Shown: positions 33,220-46,485 of the stretch, piece after piece
How the letters are laid out: each line of letters begins with the position of its first letter
How positions within the stretch are numbered: position 1 is the stretch's first letter
Source of the DNA: Inia geoffrensis
Lineage: Eukaryota; Chordata; Mammalia; Artiodactyla; Iniidae
DNA: 64,000 nucleotides
Assembly: GCA_036417435.1 (NCBI GenBank)
Contig: CM070904.1
Span: forward strand, 21,124,835-21,188,834
Direction: 5' to 3'
The notes under the pieces: model-generated
Told to the model about the DNA's origin: nothing
The model's input: only the letters and a program-made list of their open reading frames with translations
The model's database searches: none
Made by a program: the position numbers and the translations under genes

Positions 33220-36200
33220 GTGGCTGAACACACACCCCGGGGCTTTTGTAGGCTCACCCCCTGCCCCTTAACCTGCACTGCCCCGCCCCAGGCATATGGC
33301 AAGCCTTGCAAGTGGGCTACTCGGAGGTTGTCGTGGCTCGCAGGTGGGGCGACTCTAATGAAGTGGGCTGGAGGTGGGAACTTGCCTAGGAGGAGCTGTG
33401 GAGATCCGGGTTCTTCACAGCCCTTCCCTCTCAGCTCTTCCACCATCACATGGATACACCCGGCTGTGCTTACCTGTAGGAGAGCCATGTTACATCTGCA
33501 GATTGCGGAACCACGCAGGGGAGAACAGCAGCAGCATCCTCCAGCCGCGGGACACAGGCCTGCTGAGGCTCCAGGTGTCTGACACCAGCCGAAGTCACAG
33601 AGGCCTGAGGTAAGAAAATGGGCATTTCTTAACCCCTTGCTTGCCTTGTCATTGAACGGTCCTTTTGTCTTTCACCATAGTTTATATACAATGTTGCGTC
33701 TCTTTGACTTCTATAGCCACTTGATGCAATTATAACGGTAGCTGCACCTGTAGGGTTTCGGATTTTTTGCCCCTTTAGTTTATCGAGGAATATTTTGTAG
33801 CGTTCCCTGTGCTTTCAGGTGGGTCGCCCTTGATAAGCACTTTTTGATACGTTAAGTGTGTTTCTGTTTATCCCAATCTCCTAATTCACCCTTCCCCGGT
33901 CTCCAGTTTCCCCATGTGGGAACTCCTCGCTTCTTTCTTCCCTTTGTGAACCTGTGTTTCCTTTCTTTACTAGCTTCCTTTGTATCCCTATTTAGACTGC
34001 ACACATAAGTGATATCCGGGGATATGTGCCTTGCTGCCTCTAATTGACCAGAGTTAGGGAGATCATCTTCGGCTCGACCCATGCTGCTGCAAATACTATG
34101 AGTTCCTTTTGTTCTGTGGCTGAGTGGTAGGCGAGTGTGTGTAGGTAGCAGAACATCTTTCTCCCTTCAGCCCTCGCTCGACAGTTTGTTCGTTTGTATG
34201 TCTTGGCTGTGGTCAAGGGTACCACAAGCACTGACTGGGTGCAAGTGCTTCCTTCCAATGATGCTAGTCTCTGGTTATACGACCTGCAGAGGCATTTCCG
34301 AATCTTGTGGTACCTCCAATGTTTATTTAGGTAAGGAATGTGCCTACTGATCCTCATACCTGCTGTTACCAATTTACAATTCCACCAACAGCAATAGCTG
34401 ACTTCCCTTTTTGGCATGCCCTCTTGAGCACTTAAAATGTTAGGGTTTGACAGGACTGCAGCCAGGGAACAACTCGGCTAACTTTCTTTTCACTCTCTAA
34501 TTATGACAGATCCTGAGCATGTTTTCATTTGAATGTGTTCTTTTCTAAAAGATGGGTGAGTATCACTGAGTTCTTGAATGGTTCGTGCCTCAGTGTTTGG
34601 CCTGATTTGACTTAATTTCAGAGTACCTAGCCCAGGATATTTCTTGAGGGCAGGGTTGTGTTTGCAAAGCTGCAGGCCATAGACCTTGTGAATGATAGGT
34701 GCCTTTCAGCACGGTTGATAAGGTTCTTACGTTTGGTAAGGTTGTTACGGCAGTGTGCTACAAGGCGGCAGCACTACTCCGTGTGGTCTCTGCTAACTTG
34801 AGGAAAGAAAGCCTTAGCGGTGGTCCCAGTGCTGGATTGGAAATGGGGAGTCGAACATGGCTGAACACACACCCCTGGGCTTGTGTATGCTCACCTCCTG
34901 CCCCTTAACCTGCACTGCCACACCCCAGGCATATCTCAAGCCTTGCAAAAGGGCTCCTCGGAGGGTGCCGTGGTTCGCACGTGGGGCGACTCTAATGAAG
35001 AGGGTTGGAGGTGGGAACCTGCCTAGCAGGAGCTGTGGAGATCCGGTTTCTTCACCGCTCTTCCCTCTCAGCTGCTCCACACTCATTTGGGAACAGCGGG
35101 CTCTGCTTACCTGTAGGAGGGCCACGTTGGATCGGGAGAATGTGGTACCACGCAGGGGAGAATGGGCAATAGCGGTCCGAGGTGCCGCTGGTCAGGTAGC
35201 ACGTCCTCCTCCCTTGCTGCCTCAGCAGCAGCATGCTCCGGCCGTGGGGCCCAGGCCTGCCGAGGCTCCAGGAGCCTTACCGTGGTAAGGACATCACAGA
35301 GGCCTGGGGTAACAGAGTAGGCATTTCTTAACCCCTTACTTGCCTTCTCATTGAACAGTGCTTTCCCTTTCAGCCTAGTTCATATAGAATTTTGGGTCCT
35401 TTTCAATTCTACAGCCACCTGATGCAATTATACACGTAGGTGTACCCGTAGGGTTTCGGATTCTTTGCACTCTTCGTTTATTGAGGAATGTTTTGTAGCG
35501 TTCCCTGTGCTTTCCGGTGGGTCGCCCTTGATGAGCACTTTTTGATACGTTAAGCGTGTTTCTGTGAAACCCGACCTCCTACATCACCCTTCCCCGGTCT
35601 CCAATTTCCCCCTCAGGCAACTCCAGGCTTCTTTCTTTCCTTTGTAAACCTGTGTTACCTTTGTGTACTAGCTCCCTTAGTATCCGTATTGAGATGGCAG
35701 ACGTAAGTGTGATATCCTGGGATATGTGTCTTGCTGCCTCTAGTTGACCAGAATTAGTGAGGTCATCTACTGCTCTATGCATGCTGCTGCAAAGAGTTTG
35801 AGTTCGTTTTGTTCTGTGGCTGAGTGGTAGTCGACTGTGTGTAGGTAGCTGCACATCTTTCTGCATTCACCCCTCGCGGCACATTTCGTTCTTTGGATGT
35901 CTTGGCTGCGGTCATGGGTACCACAAGGACCGCTGGGGTGCAAGTGCTTCCTTCCAATGATGCTAGTCTCTGGTTATGCGACCTGCAGCGGGGTTTCCGA
36001 ATCTCGTGGTACCTCCAGTGTTTACTTTGGTAAGGAATGTGCCTACTGATCCTCATACCGGCTGTTAGCAATTTACAATCCCACCAACAGCAATAGCTGG
36101 CTTCTCTTTTTGGCATGCCCTGTTGATCACTTATGATTTTAGGGTTTGAGAGGACTGCAGCCAGGGACCACCTCGTGTAGCTTTCTTTGCACTCTCTAAT

Positions 36201-36536
36201 CATGACAGATCCTGGGCATCTTTTCTTTTGAGTGTGCTGTTTTCTAAAACGCGAGTGAGTACCACTGAGTTCTTGAAAGGTTCCTGCCTCAGAGTCGGGC
36301 CTGATTTGAATTCGTTCCCCATTCCCAGCCCGGGATAATTCTTGAGGGCAGGGTTGTGTCTGCAAAGCCGCAGGCCATAGGCCTTGTTGTTGATAGGTGC
36401 CCTTCAGCACTGTTGTTAAGGTTGTTACGGCAGTGGGCCACAAGGCGGCAGCACTACTCCGTGTCGTCTCTGGTAACATGGGGAAAGAAAGTCTTAGCGG
36501 GGGTCCCGGTGTTGGATTGGAAATGGGGAGTCGAAG
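33220..36536 (+). repeat. Repeat unit U11 (type d/eta), 3317 bp
   Basis: Half 1 is 33220-34856 and half 2 is 34857-36536. L1 fragments lie at 34044-34577 and 35744-36277; CTCF-like motifs at 34758 (weak) and 36438 (strong). Half 1 is a clear recombinant: the head matches U3 (CAGCTCTTCCACC, ACATCTGCAG near 33491), while from about 33585 onward it matches U4 (GACACCAGCC, CTTTCACCATAG, GCCCCTTTAG). Private markers include CTTGATAAGCAC near 33829 and AGAGGCATTTCC near 34289, both repeated in U16. Confidence 0.95.
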
Positions 36537-39500
36537 GTGGCTGAACACACACCCCGGGGCTTTTGTAGGCTCACCCCCTGCCCCTTAACCTGCACTGCCC
36601 CGCCCCAGGCATATGGCAAGCCTTGCAAGTGGGCTACTCGGAGGGTGTCGTGGCTCGCAGGTGGGGCGACTCTAATGAAGTGGGCTGGAGGTGGGAACTT
36701 GCCTAGGAGGAGCTGTGGAGATCCGGGTTCTTCACAGCCCTTCCCTCTCAGCTGTTCCACCATCACATGGATACACCCGGCTGTGCTTACCTGTAGGAGG
36801 GCCATGTTACATCGGCAGATTGCGGAACCACGCAGGGGAGAACAGCAGCAGCATCCTCCAGCCGCGGGACACAGGCCTGCTGAGGCTCCAGGTGTCTGAC
36901 ACAAGCCGAAGTCACAGAGGCCTGAGGTAAAAAAATGGGCATTTCTTAACCCCTTGCTTGCCTTGTCATTGAACGGTCCTTTTGCCTTTCAGCATAGTTT
37001 ATATACAATGTTGCGTCTCTTTGACTTCTATAGCCACTTGATGCAATTATAACGGTAGCTGCACCTGTAGGGTTTCGGATTTTTTGCCCCGTTAGTTTAT
37101 CGAGGAATATTTTGTAGCGTTCCCTGTGCTTTCGGGTGGGTCGCCCTTGATGAGCACTTTTTGATACGTTAAGTGTGTTTCTGTTTATCCCAATCTCCTA
37201 ATTCACCCTTCCCCGGTCTCCAGTTTCCCCATGTGGGAACTCCTCGCTTCTTTCTTCCCTTTGTGAACCTGTGTTTCCTTTCTTTACTAGCTTCCTTTGT
37301 ATCCCTAATTAGACTGCACACATAAGTGTTATCCTGGGATATGTGCCTTGCTGCCTCTAATTGACCAGAATTAGGGAGATCATCTTCGGCTCGACCCATG
37401 CTGCTGCAAATACTATGAGCTCCTTTTGTTCTGTGGCTGAGTGGTAGGCGAGTGTGTGTAGGTACCAGCACATCTTTCTCCCTTCACCCCTCGCTCGACC
37501 GTTCGTTTGTATGTCTTGGCTGTGGTCAAGGGTACCACAACCACTGCCTGGGTGCAAGTGCTTCCTTTCAATGATGCTAGTCTCCGGTTATATGACCTGC
37601 AGAGGCGTTTCCGAATCTTGTGGTACCTCCAATGTTTATTTAGGTAAGGAATGTGCCTACTGATCCTCATACCTGCTGTTACCAATTTTCAATTCCACCA
37701 ACAGCAATAGCTGACTTCCCTTTTTGGCATGCCCTCTTGAGCACTTAAAAGGTTAGGGTTTGACAGGACTGCAGCCAGGGAACAACTCGGCTAACTTTCT
37801 TTTCACTCTCTAATTATGACAGATCCTGAGCATCTTTTCATTTGAATGTGTTCTTTTCTAAAAGATGGGTGAGTATCACTGAGTTCTTGAATGGTTCGTG
37901 CCTCAGTGTTCGGCCTGATTTGACTTAATTTCAGAGTACCTAGCCCAGGATATTTCTTGAGGGCAGGGTTGTGTTTGCAAAGCTGCAGGCCATAGACCTT
38001 GTGAATGATAGGTGCCTTTCAGCACGGGTGATAAGGTTCTTACGTTTGGTAAGGTTGTTACGGCAGTGTGCTACAAGGCGGCAGCACTACTCCGTGTGGT
38101 CTCTGCTAACTTGAGGAAAGAAAGCCTTAGCGGTGGTCCCAGTGCTGGATTGGAAATGGGGAGTCGAACATGGCTGAACACACACCCCTGGGCTTGTGTA
38201 TGCTCACCTCCTGCCCCTTAACCTGCACTGCCACACCCCAGGCATATCTCAAGCCTTGCAAAAGGGCTCCTCGGAGGGTGCCGTGGATCGCAGGTGGGGC
38301 GACTCTAATGAAGAGGGCTGGAGGTGGGAACCTGCCTAGCAGGAGCTGTGGAGATCCGGTTTCTTCACCGCTCTTCCCTCTCAGCTGCTCCACACTCATT
38401 TGGGAACAGCGGGCTCTGCTTACCTGTAGGAGGGCCACGTTGGATCGGGAGAATGTGGTACCACGCAGGGGAGAATGGGCAATAGCGGTCCGAGGTGCCG
38501 CTGGTCAGGTAGCACGTCCTCCTCCCTTGCTGCCTCAGCAGCAGCATGCTCCGGCCGTGGGACCCAGGCCTGCCGAGGCTCCAGGGGCCTTACCGTGGTA
38601 AGGACATCACAGAGGCCTGGGGTAACAGAGTAGGCATTTCTTAACCCCTTACTTGCCTTCTCATTGAACAGTGCTTTACCCTTTCAGCCTAGTTCATATA
38701 GAATTTTGGGTCCTTTTCAATTCTACAGCCACCTGATGCAATTATACACATAGGTGTACCCGTAGGGTTTCGGATTCTTTGCACTCTTCGTTTATTGAGG
38801 AATGTTTTGTAGCGTTCCTTGTGCTTTCCGGTGGGTCGCCCTTGATGAGCACTTTTTGATACGTTAAGCGTGTTTCTGTGAAACCCGACCTCCTACATCA
38901 CCCTTCCCCGGTCTCCAATTTCCCCCTCAGGCAACTCCAGGCTTCTTTCTTTCCTTTGTAAACCTGTGTTACCTTTGTGTACTAGCTCCCTTAGTATCCG
39001 TATTGAGATGGCAGACGTAAGTGTGATATCCTGGGATATGTGTCTTGCTGCCTCTAGTTGACCAGAATTAGTGAGGTCATCTACTGCTCTATGCATGCTG
39101 CTGCAAAGAGTTTGAGTTCGTTTTGTTCTGTGGCTGAGTGGTAGTCGACTGTGTGTAGGTAGCAGAACATCTTTCTCCATTCACCCCTCGCTGCACATTT
39201 CGTTCTTTGGATGTCTTGGCTGCGGTCATGGGTACCACAAGGACCGCTGGGGTGCAAGTGCTTCCTTCCAATGATGCTAGTCTCTGGTTATGCGACCTGC
39301 AGCGGGGTTTCCGAATCTCGTGGTACCTCCAGTGTTTACTTTGGTAAGGAATGTGCCTACTGATCCTCATACCGGCTGTTAGCAATTTACAATCCCACCA
39401 ACAGCAATAGCTGGCTTCTCTTTTTGGCATGCCCTGTTGATCACTTATGATTTTAGGGTTTGAGAGGACTGCAGCCAGGGACCACCTCGTGTAGCTTTCT

Positions 39501-39850
39501 TTGCAGTCTCTAATCATGACAGATCCTGGGCATCTTTTCTTTTGAGTGTGCTGTTTTCTAAAACGCGAGTGAGTACCACTGAGTTCTTGAAAGGTTCCTG
39601 CCTCAGAGTCGGGCCTGATTTGAATTCGTTCCCGATTCCCAGCCCGGGATAATTCTTGAGGGCAGGGTTGTGTCTGCAAAGCCGCAGGCCATAGGCCTTG
39701 TTGTTGATAGGTGCCCTTCAGCACTGTTGTTAAGGTTGTTACGGCAGTGGGCCACAAGGCGGCAGCACTACTCCGTGTCGTCTCTGGTAACATGGGGAAA
39801 GAAAGTCTTAGCGGGGGTCCCGGTGTTGGATTGGAAATGGGGAGTCGAAG
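36537..39850 (+). repeat. Repeat unit U12 (type j/epsilon), 3314 bp, 4-bp deletion
   Basis: Half 1 is 36537-38169 and half 2 is 38170-39850. L1 fragments lie at 37361-37890 and 39058-39591; CTCF-like motifs at 38071 (weak) and 39752 (strong). Near 37497 one copy of a GTTC direct repeat is missing (CTCGACCGTTCGTTTG instead of CTCGACAGTTCGTTCGTTTG). This breaks the L1-derived reverse frame and accounts for the short unit. Nearby private changes (AGGTACCAGCAC, TCTCCGGTTATATG) cluster in the L1 part, which suggests conversion from a more diverged copy. U17 shares all of them. Confidence 0.95.
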
Positions 39851-42800
39851 GTGGCTGAACACACACCCCGGGGCTTTTGTAGGCTCACCCCCTGCCCCTT
39901 AACCTGCACTGCCCCGCCCCAGGCATATGGCAAGCCTTGCAAGTGGGCTACTCGGAGGTTGTCGTGGCTCGCAGGTGGGGCGACTCTAATGAAGTGGGCT
40001 GGAGGTGGGAACTTGCCTAGGAGGAGCTGTGGAGATCCGGGTTCTTCACAGCCCTTCCCTCTCAGCTGTTCCACCATCACATGGATACACCCGGCTGTGC
40101 TTACCTGTAGGAGAGCAATGTTACATCGGCAGATTGCGGAACCACGCAGGGGAGAACAGCAGCAGCATCCTCCAGCCGCGGGACACAGGCCTGCTGAGGC
40201 TCCAGGTGTCTGACACAAGCCGAAGTCACAGAGGCCTGAGGTAAAAAAATGGGCATTTCTTAACCCCTTGCTTGCCTTGTCATTGAACGGTCCTTTTGCC
40301 TTTCAGCATAGTTTATATACAATGTTGCGTCTCTTTGACTTCTATAGCCACTTGATGCAATTATAACGGTAGCTGCACCTCTAGGGTTTCGGATTTTTTG
40401 CCCCGTTAGTTTATCGAGGAATATTTTGTAGCGTTCCCTGTGCTTTCGGGTGGGTCGCCCTTGATGAGCACTTTTTGATACGTTAAGTGTGTTTCTGTTT
40501 ATCCCAATCTCCTAATTCACCCTTCCCCGGTCTCCAGTTTCCCCATGTAGGAACTCCTCGCTTCTTTCTTCCCTTTGTGAACCTGTGTTTCCTTTCTTTA
40601 CTAGCTTCCTTTGTATCCCTATTTAGACTGCACACATAAGTGATATCCGGGGATATGTGCCTTGCTGCCTCTAATTGACCAGAATTAGGGAGATCATCTT
40701 CGGCTCGACCCATGCTGCTGCAAATACTATGAGTTCCTTTTGTTCTGTGGCTGAGTGGTAGGCGAGTGTGTGTACGTAGCAGAACATCTTTCTCCCTTCA
40801 CCCCTCGCTCGACAGTTCGTTCGTTTGTATGTCTTGGCTGTGGTCAAGGGTACCACAACCACTGACTGGGTGCAAGTGCCTCCTTCCAATGATGCTAGTC
40901 TCTGGTTATACGACCAGCAGAGTCGTTTCCGAATCTTGTGGTACCTCCAATGTTTATTTAGGTAAGGAATGTGCCTACTGATCCTCATACCTGGTGTTAC
41001 CAATTTTCAATTCCACCAACAGCAATAGCTGACTTCCCTTTTTGGCATGCCCTCTTGAGCACTTTAAAGGTTAGGGTTTGACAGGACGGCAGCCAGGGAA
41101 CAACTCGGCTAACTTTCTTTTCACTCTCTAATTATGACAGATCCTGATCATCTTTTCATTTGAATGTGTTCTTTTCTAAAAGATGGGTGAGTATCACTGA
41201 GTTCTTGAATGGTTCGTGCCTCAGTGTTTGGCCTGATTTGACTTAATTTCAGAGTACCTAGCCCAGGATATTTCTTGAGGGCAGGGTTGTGTTTGCAAAG
41301 CTGCAGGCCATAGACCTTGTGAATGATGGGTGCCTTTCCGCACGGTTGGTAAGGTTCTTACGTTTTGTAAGGTTGTTACGGCAGTGTGCTACAAGGCGGC
41401 AGCACTACTCCGTGTGGTCTCTGCTAACTTGAGGAAAGAAAGCCTTAGCGGTGGTCCCAGTGCTGGATTGGAAATGGGGAGTCGAACATGGCTGAACACA
41501 CACCCTTGGGCTTGTGTATGCTCACCTCCTGCCCCTTAACCTGCACTGCCACACCGCAGGCATTTTGCAAGCCTTGCAAGTGGGCTCTTCGGAGGGTGCC
41601 GTGCTTCGCAGGTGGGGCGACTCTAATGAAGAGGGCTGGAGGTGGGAACCTGCCTAGCAGGAGCTGTGGAGATCCGGTTTCTTCACCGCTCTTCCCTCTC
41701 AGCTGCTCCACACTCATTTGGGAACAGCGGGCTCTGCTTACCTGTAGGAGGGCCACGTTGGATCGGGAGAATGTGATACCACGCAGGGGAGAATGGGCAA
41801 TAGCGGTCCGCGGTGCCGCTGGTCAGGTAGCACGTCCTCCTCCCTTGCTGCCTCAGCAGCAGCATGCTCCGGCCGTGGGACCCAGGCCTGCCGAGGCTCC
41901 AGGAGCCTTACCGTGGTAACGACATCACAGAGGCCTGGGGTAACAGAGTAGGCATTTCTTAACCCCTTACTTGCCTTCTCATTGAACAGTGCTTTACCCT
42001 TTCAGCCTAGTTCATATAGAATTTTGGGTCCTTTTCAATTCTACAGCCACGTGATGCAATTATACACGTAGGTGTACCCGTAGGGTTTCGGATTCTTTGC
42101 ACTCTTCGTTTATTGAGGAATGTTTTGTAGCGTTCCCTGTGCTTTCCGGTGGGTCGCCCTTGATGAGCACTTTTTGATACGTTAAGCGTGTTTCTGTGAA
42201 ACCCGACCTCCTACATCACCCTTCCCTGGTCTCCAATTTCCCCCTCAGGCAACTCCAGGCTTCTTTCTTTCCTTTGTAAACCTGTGTTACCTTTGTGTAC
42301 TAGCTCCCTTAGTATCCGTATTGAGATGGCAGACGTAAGTGTGATATCCTGGGATATGTGTCTTGCTGCCTCTAGTTGACCAGAATTAGTGAGGTCATCT
42401 ACTGCTCTATGCATGCTGCTGCAAAGAGTTTGAGTTCGTTTTGTTCTGTGGCTGAGTGGTAGTCGACTGTGTGTAGGTAGCAGAACATCTTTCTCCATTC
42501 ACCCCTCGCTGCACATTTCGTTCTTTGGATGTCTTGGCTGCGGTCATGGGTACCACAAGGACCGCTGGGGTGCAAGTGCTTCCTTCCAATGATGCTAGTC
42601 TCTGGTTATGCGACCTGCAGCGGGGTTTCCGAATCTCGTGGTACCTCCAGTGTTTACTTTGGTAAGGAATGTGCCTACTGATCCTCATACCGGCTGTTAG
42701 CAATTTACAATCCCACCAACAGCAATAGCTGGCTTCTCTTTTTGGCATGCCCTGTTGATCACTTATGATTTTAGGGTTTGAGAGGACTGCAGCCAGGGAC

Positions 42801-43168
42801 CACCTCGTGTAGCTTTCTTTGCAGTCTCTAATCATGACAGATCCTGGGCATCTTTTCTTTTGAGTGTGCTGTTTTCTAAAACGCGAGTGAGTACCACTGA
42901 GTTCTTGAAAGGTTCCTGCCTCAGAGTCGGGCCTGATTTGAATTCGTTCCCGATTCCCAGCCCGGGATAATTCTTGAGGGCAGGGTTGTGTCTGCAAAGC
43001 CGCAGGCCATAGGCCTTGTTGTTGATAGGTGCCCTTCAGCACTGTTTTTAAGGTTGTTACGGCAGTGGGCCACAAGGCGGCAGCACTACTCCGTGTCGTT
43101 TCTGGTAACATGGGGAAAGAAAGTCTTAGCGGGGGTCCCGGTGTTGGATTGGAAATGGGGAGTCGAAG
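39851..43168 (+). repeat. Repeat unit U13 (type h/gamma), 3318 bp
   Basis: Half 1 is 39851-41487 and half 2 is 41488-43168. L1 fragments lie at 40675-41208 and 42376-42909; CTCF-like motifs at 41389 (weak) and 43070 (strong). The E-box CACGTG is at 42048-42053. CACTGTTTTTAAGG near 43040 and GTCGTTTCTGG near 43096 separate this gamma copy from U3 and U8; U18 shares them. It differs from U18 at 41065 (T versus A). Confidence 0.95.
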
Positions 43169-46100
43169 GTGGCTGAACACACACCCCGGGGCTTTTGTAG
43201 GCTCACCCCCTGCCCCTTAACCTGCACTGCCCCGCCCCAGGCATATGGCAAGCCTTGCAAGTGGGCTACTCGGAGGTTGTCGTGGCTCGCAGGTGGGGCG
43301 ATTCTAATGAAGTGGGCTAGAGGTGGGAACTTGCCTAGGAGGAGCTGTGGAGATCCGGGTTCTTCACAGCCCTTCCCTCTCAGCTGTTCCACCATCACAT
43401 GGATACACCCGGCTGTGCTTACCTGTAGGAGAGCAATGTTACATCGGCAGATTCCGGAACCACGCAGGGGAGAACAGCAGCAGCATACTCCAGCCGCGGG
43501 ACACAGGCCTGCTGAGGCTCCAGGTGTCTGACACAAGCCGAAGTCACAGAGGCCTGAGGTAAAAAAATGGGCATTTCTTAACCCCTTGCTTGCCTTGTCA
43601 TTGAACGGTCCTTTTGCCTTTCAGCATAGTTTATATACAATGTTGCGTCACTTTGACTTCTATAGCCACTTGATGCAATTATAACGGTAGCTGCACCTGT
43701 AGGGTTTCGGATTTTTTGCCCCGTTAGTTTATCGAGGAATATTTTGTAGCGTTCCCTGTGCTTTCGGGTGGGTCGCCCTTGATGAGCACTTTTTGATACG
43801 TTAAGTGTGTTTCTGTTTATCCCAATCTCCTAATTCACCCTTCCCCGGTCTCCAGGTTCCCCATGTGGGAACTCCTCGCTTCTTTCTTCCCTTTGTGAAC
43901 CTGTGTTTCCTTTCTTTACTAGCTTCCTTTGTATCCCTATTTAGACTGCACACATAAGTGATATCCGGGGATATGTGCCTTGCTGCCTCTAATTGACCAG
44001 AGTTAGGGAGATCATCTTCGGCTCGACCCATGCTGCTGCAAATACTATGAGTTCCTTTTGTTCTGTGGCTGAGTGGTAGGCGAGTGTGTGTAGGTAGCAG
44101 AACATCTTTCTCCCTTCAGCCCTCGCTCGACAGTTTGTTCGTTTGTATGTCTTGGCTGTGGTCAAGGGTACCACAAGCACTGACTGGGTGCAAGTGCTTC
44201 CTTCCAATGATGCTAGTCTCTGGTTATACGACCTGCAGAGGCGTTTCCGAATCTTGTGGTACCTCCAATGTTTATTTAGGTAAGGAATGTGCCTACTGAT
44301 CCTCATACCTGCTGTTACCAATTTACAATTCCACCAACAGCAATAGCTGACTTCCCTTTTTGGCATGCACTCTTGAGCACTTAAAATGTTAGGGTTTGAC
44401 AGGACTGCAGCCAGGGAACAACTCGGCTAACTTTCTTTTCACTCTCTAATTATGACAGATCCTGAGCATGTTTTCATTTGAATGTGTTCTTTTCTAAAAG
44501 ATGGGTGAGTATCACTGAGTTCTTGAATGGTTCGTGCCTCAGTGTTTGGCCTGATTTGACTTAATTTCAGAGTACCTAGCCCAGGATATTTCTTGAGGGC
44601 AGGGTTGTGTTTGCAAAGCTGCAGGCCATAGACCTTGTGAATGATAGGTGCCTTTCAGCACGGTTGATAAGGTTCTTACGTTTGGTAAGGTTGTTACGGC
44701 AGTGTGCTACAAGGCGGCAGCACTACTCCGTGTGGTCTCTGCTAACTTGAGGAAAGAAAGCCTTAGCGGTGGTCCCAGTGCTGGATTGGAAATGGGGAGT
44801 CGAACATGGCTGAACACACACCCCTGGGCTTGTGTATGCTCACCTCCTGCCCCTTAACCTGCACTGCCACACCCCAGGCATATCTCAAGCCTTGCAAAAG
44901 GGCTCCTCGGAGGGTGCCGTGGTTCGCACGTGGGGCGACTCTAATGAAGAGGGTTGGAGGTGGGAACCTGCCTAGCAGGAGCTGTGGAGATCCGGTTTCT
45001 TCACCGCTCTTCCCTCTCAGCTGCTCCACACTCATTTGGGAACAGCGGGCTCTGCTTACCTGTAGGAGGGCCACGTTGGATCGGGAGAATGTGGTACCAC
45101 GCAGGGGAGAATGGGCAATAGCGGTCCGAGGTGCCGCTGGTCAGGTAGCACGTCCTCCTCCCTTGCTGCCTCAGCAGCAGCATGCTCCGGCCGTGGGGCC
45201 CAGGCCTGCCGAGGCTCCAGGAGCCTTACCGTGGTAAGGACATCACAGAGGCCTGGGGTAACAGAGTAGGCATTTCTTAACCCCTTACTTGCCTTCTCAT
45301 TGAACAGTGCTTTCCCTTTCAGCCTAGTTCATATAGAATTTTGGGTCCTTTTCAATTCTACAGCCACCTGATGCAATTATACACGTAGGTGTACCCGTAG
45401 GGTTTCGGATTCTTTGCACTCTTCGTTTATTGAGGAATGTTTTGTAGCGTTCCCTGTGCTTTCCGGTGGGTCGCCCTTGATGAGCACTTTTTGATACGTT
45501 AAGCGTGTTTCTGTGAAACCCGACCTCCTACATCACCCTTCCCCGGTCTCCAATTTCCCCCTCAGGCAACTCCAGGCTTCTTTCTTTCCTTTGTAAACCT
45601 GTGTTACCTTTGTGTACTAGCTCCCTTAGTATCCGTATTGAGATGGCAGACGTAAGTGTGATATCCTGGGATATGTGTCTTGCTGCCTCTAGTTGACCAG
45701 AATTAGTGAGGTCATCTACTGCTCTATGCATGCTGCTGCAAAGAGTTTGAGTTCGTTTTGTTCTGTGGCTGAGTGGTAGTCGACTGTGTGTAGGTAGCTG
45801 CACATCTTTCTGCATTCACCCCTCGCGGCACATTTCGTTCTTTGGATGTCTTGGCTGCGGTCATGGGTACCACAAGGACCGCTGGGGTGCAAGTGCTTCC
45901 TTCCAATGATGCTAGTCTCTGGTTATGCGACCTGCAGCGGGGTTTCCGAATCTCGTGGTACCTCCAGTGTTTACTTTGGTAAGGAATGTGCCTACTGATC
46001 CTCATACCGGCTGTTAGCAATTTACAATCCCACCAACAGCAATAGCTGGCTTCTCTTTTTGGCATGCCCTGTTGATCACTTATGATTTTAGGGTTTGAGA

Positions 46101-46485
46101 GGACTGCAGCCAGGGACCACCTCGTGTAGCTTTCTTTGCACTCTCTAATCATGACAGATCCTGGGCATCTTTTCTTTTGAGTGTGCTGTTTTCTAAAACG
46201 CGAGTGAGTACCACTGAGTTCTTGAAAGGTTCCTGCCTCAGAGTCGGGCCTGAGTTGAATTCGTTCCCGATTCCCAGCCCGGGATAATTCTTGAGGGCAG
46301 GGTTGTGTCTGCAAAGCCGCAGGCCATAGGCCTTGTTGTTGATAGGTGCCCTTCAGCACTGTTGTTAAGGTTGTTACGGCAGTGGGCCACAAGGCGGCAG
46401 CACTACTCCGTGTCGTCTCTGGTAACATGGGGAAAGAAAGTCTTAGCGGGGGTCCCGGTGTTGGATTGGAAATGGGGAGTCGAAG
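43169..46485 (+). repeat. Repeat unit U14 (type a/alpha variant), 3317 bp
   Basis: Half 1 is 43169-44805 and half 2 is 44806-46485. L1 fragments lie at 43993-44526 and 45693-46226; CTCF-like motifs at 44707 (weak) and 46387 (strong). It carries all type-a markers of U1. Half 2 differs from U1 and U19 at 46071, where G gives CCCTGTTGATC and the others have CCCTCTTGATC. The G allele is the one found in beta, gamma, delta, epsilon and eta half 2, so a short conversion tract is possible. Confidence 0.95.

Larger units (their letters stand above)
29902..46485 (+). repeat. Five-unit higher-order repeat, copy 1 (U10-U14)
   Basis: This 16,584-bp block has order b/beta, d/eta, j/epsilon, h/gamma, a/alpha and is followed directly by a second copy with the same order and unit lengths (3318, 3317, 3314, 3318, 3317). 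I saw only about six base differences between the copies, so identity is probably above 99.9 percent, although I did not align every base. The two copies are far more alike than neighbouring units within a copy, so the block was duplicated as a unit and recently. Confidence 0.9.
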
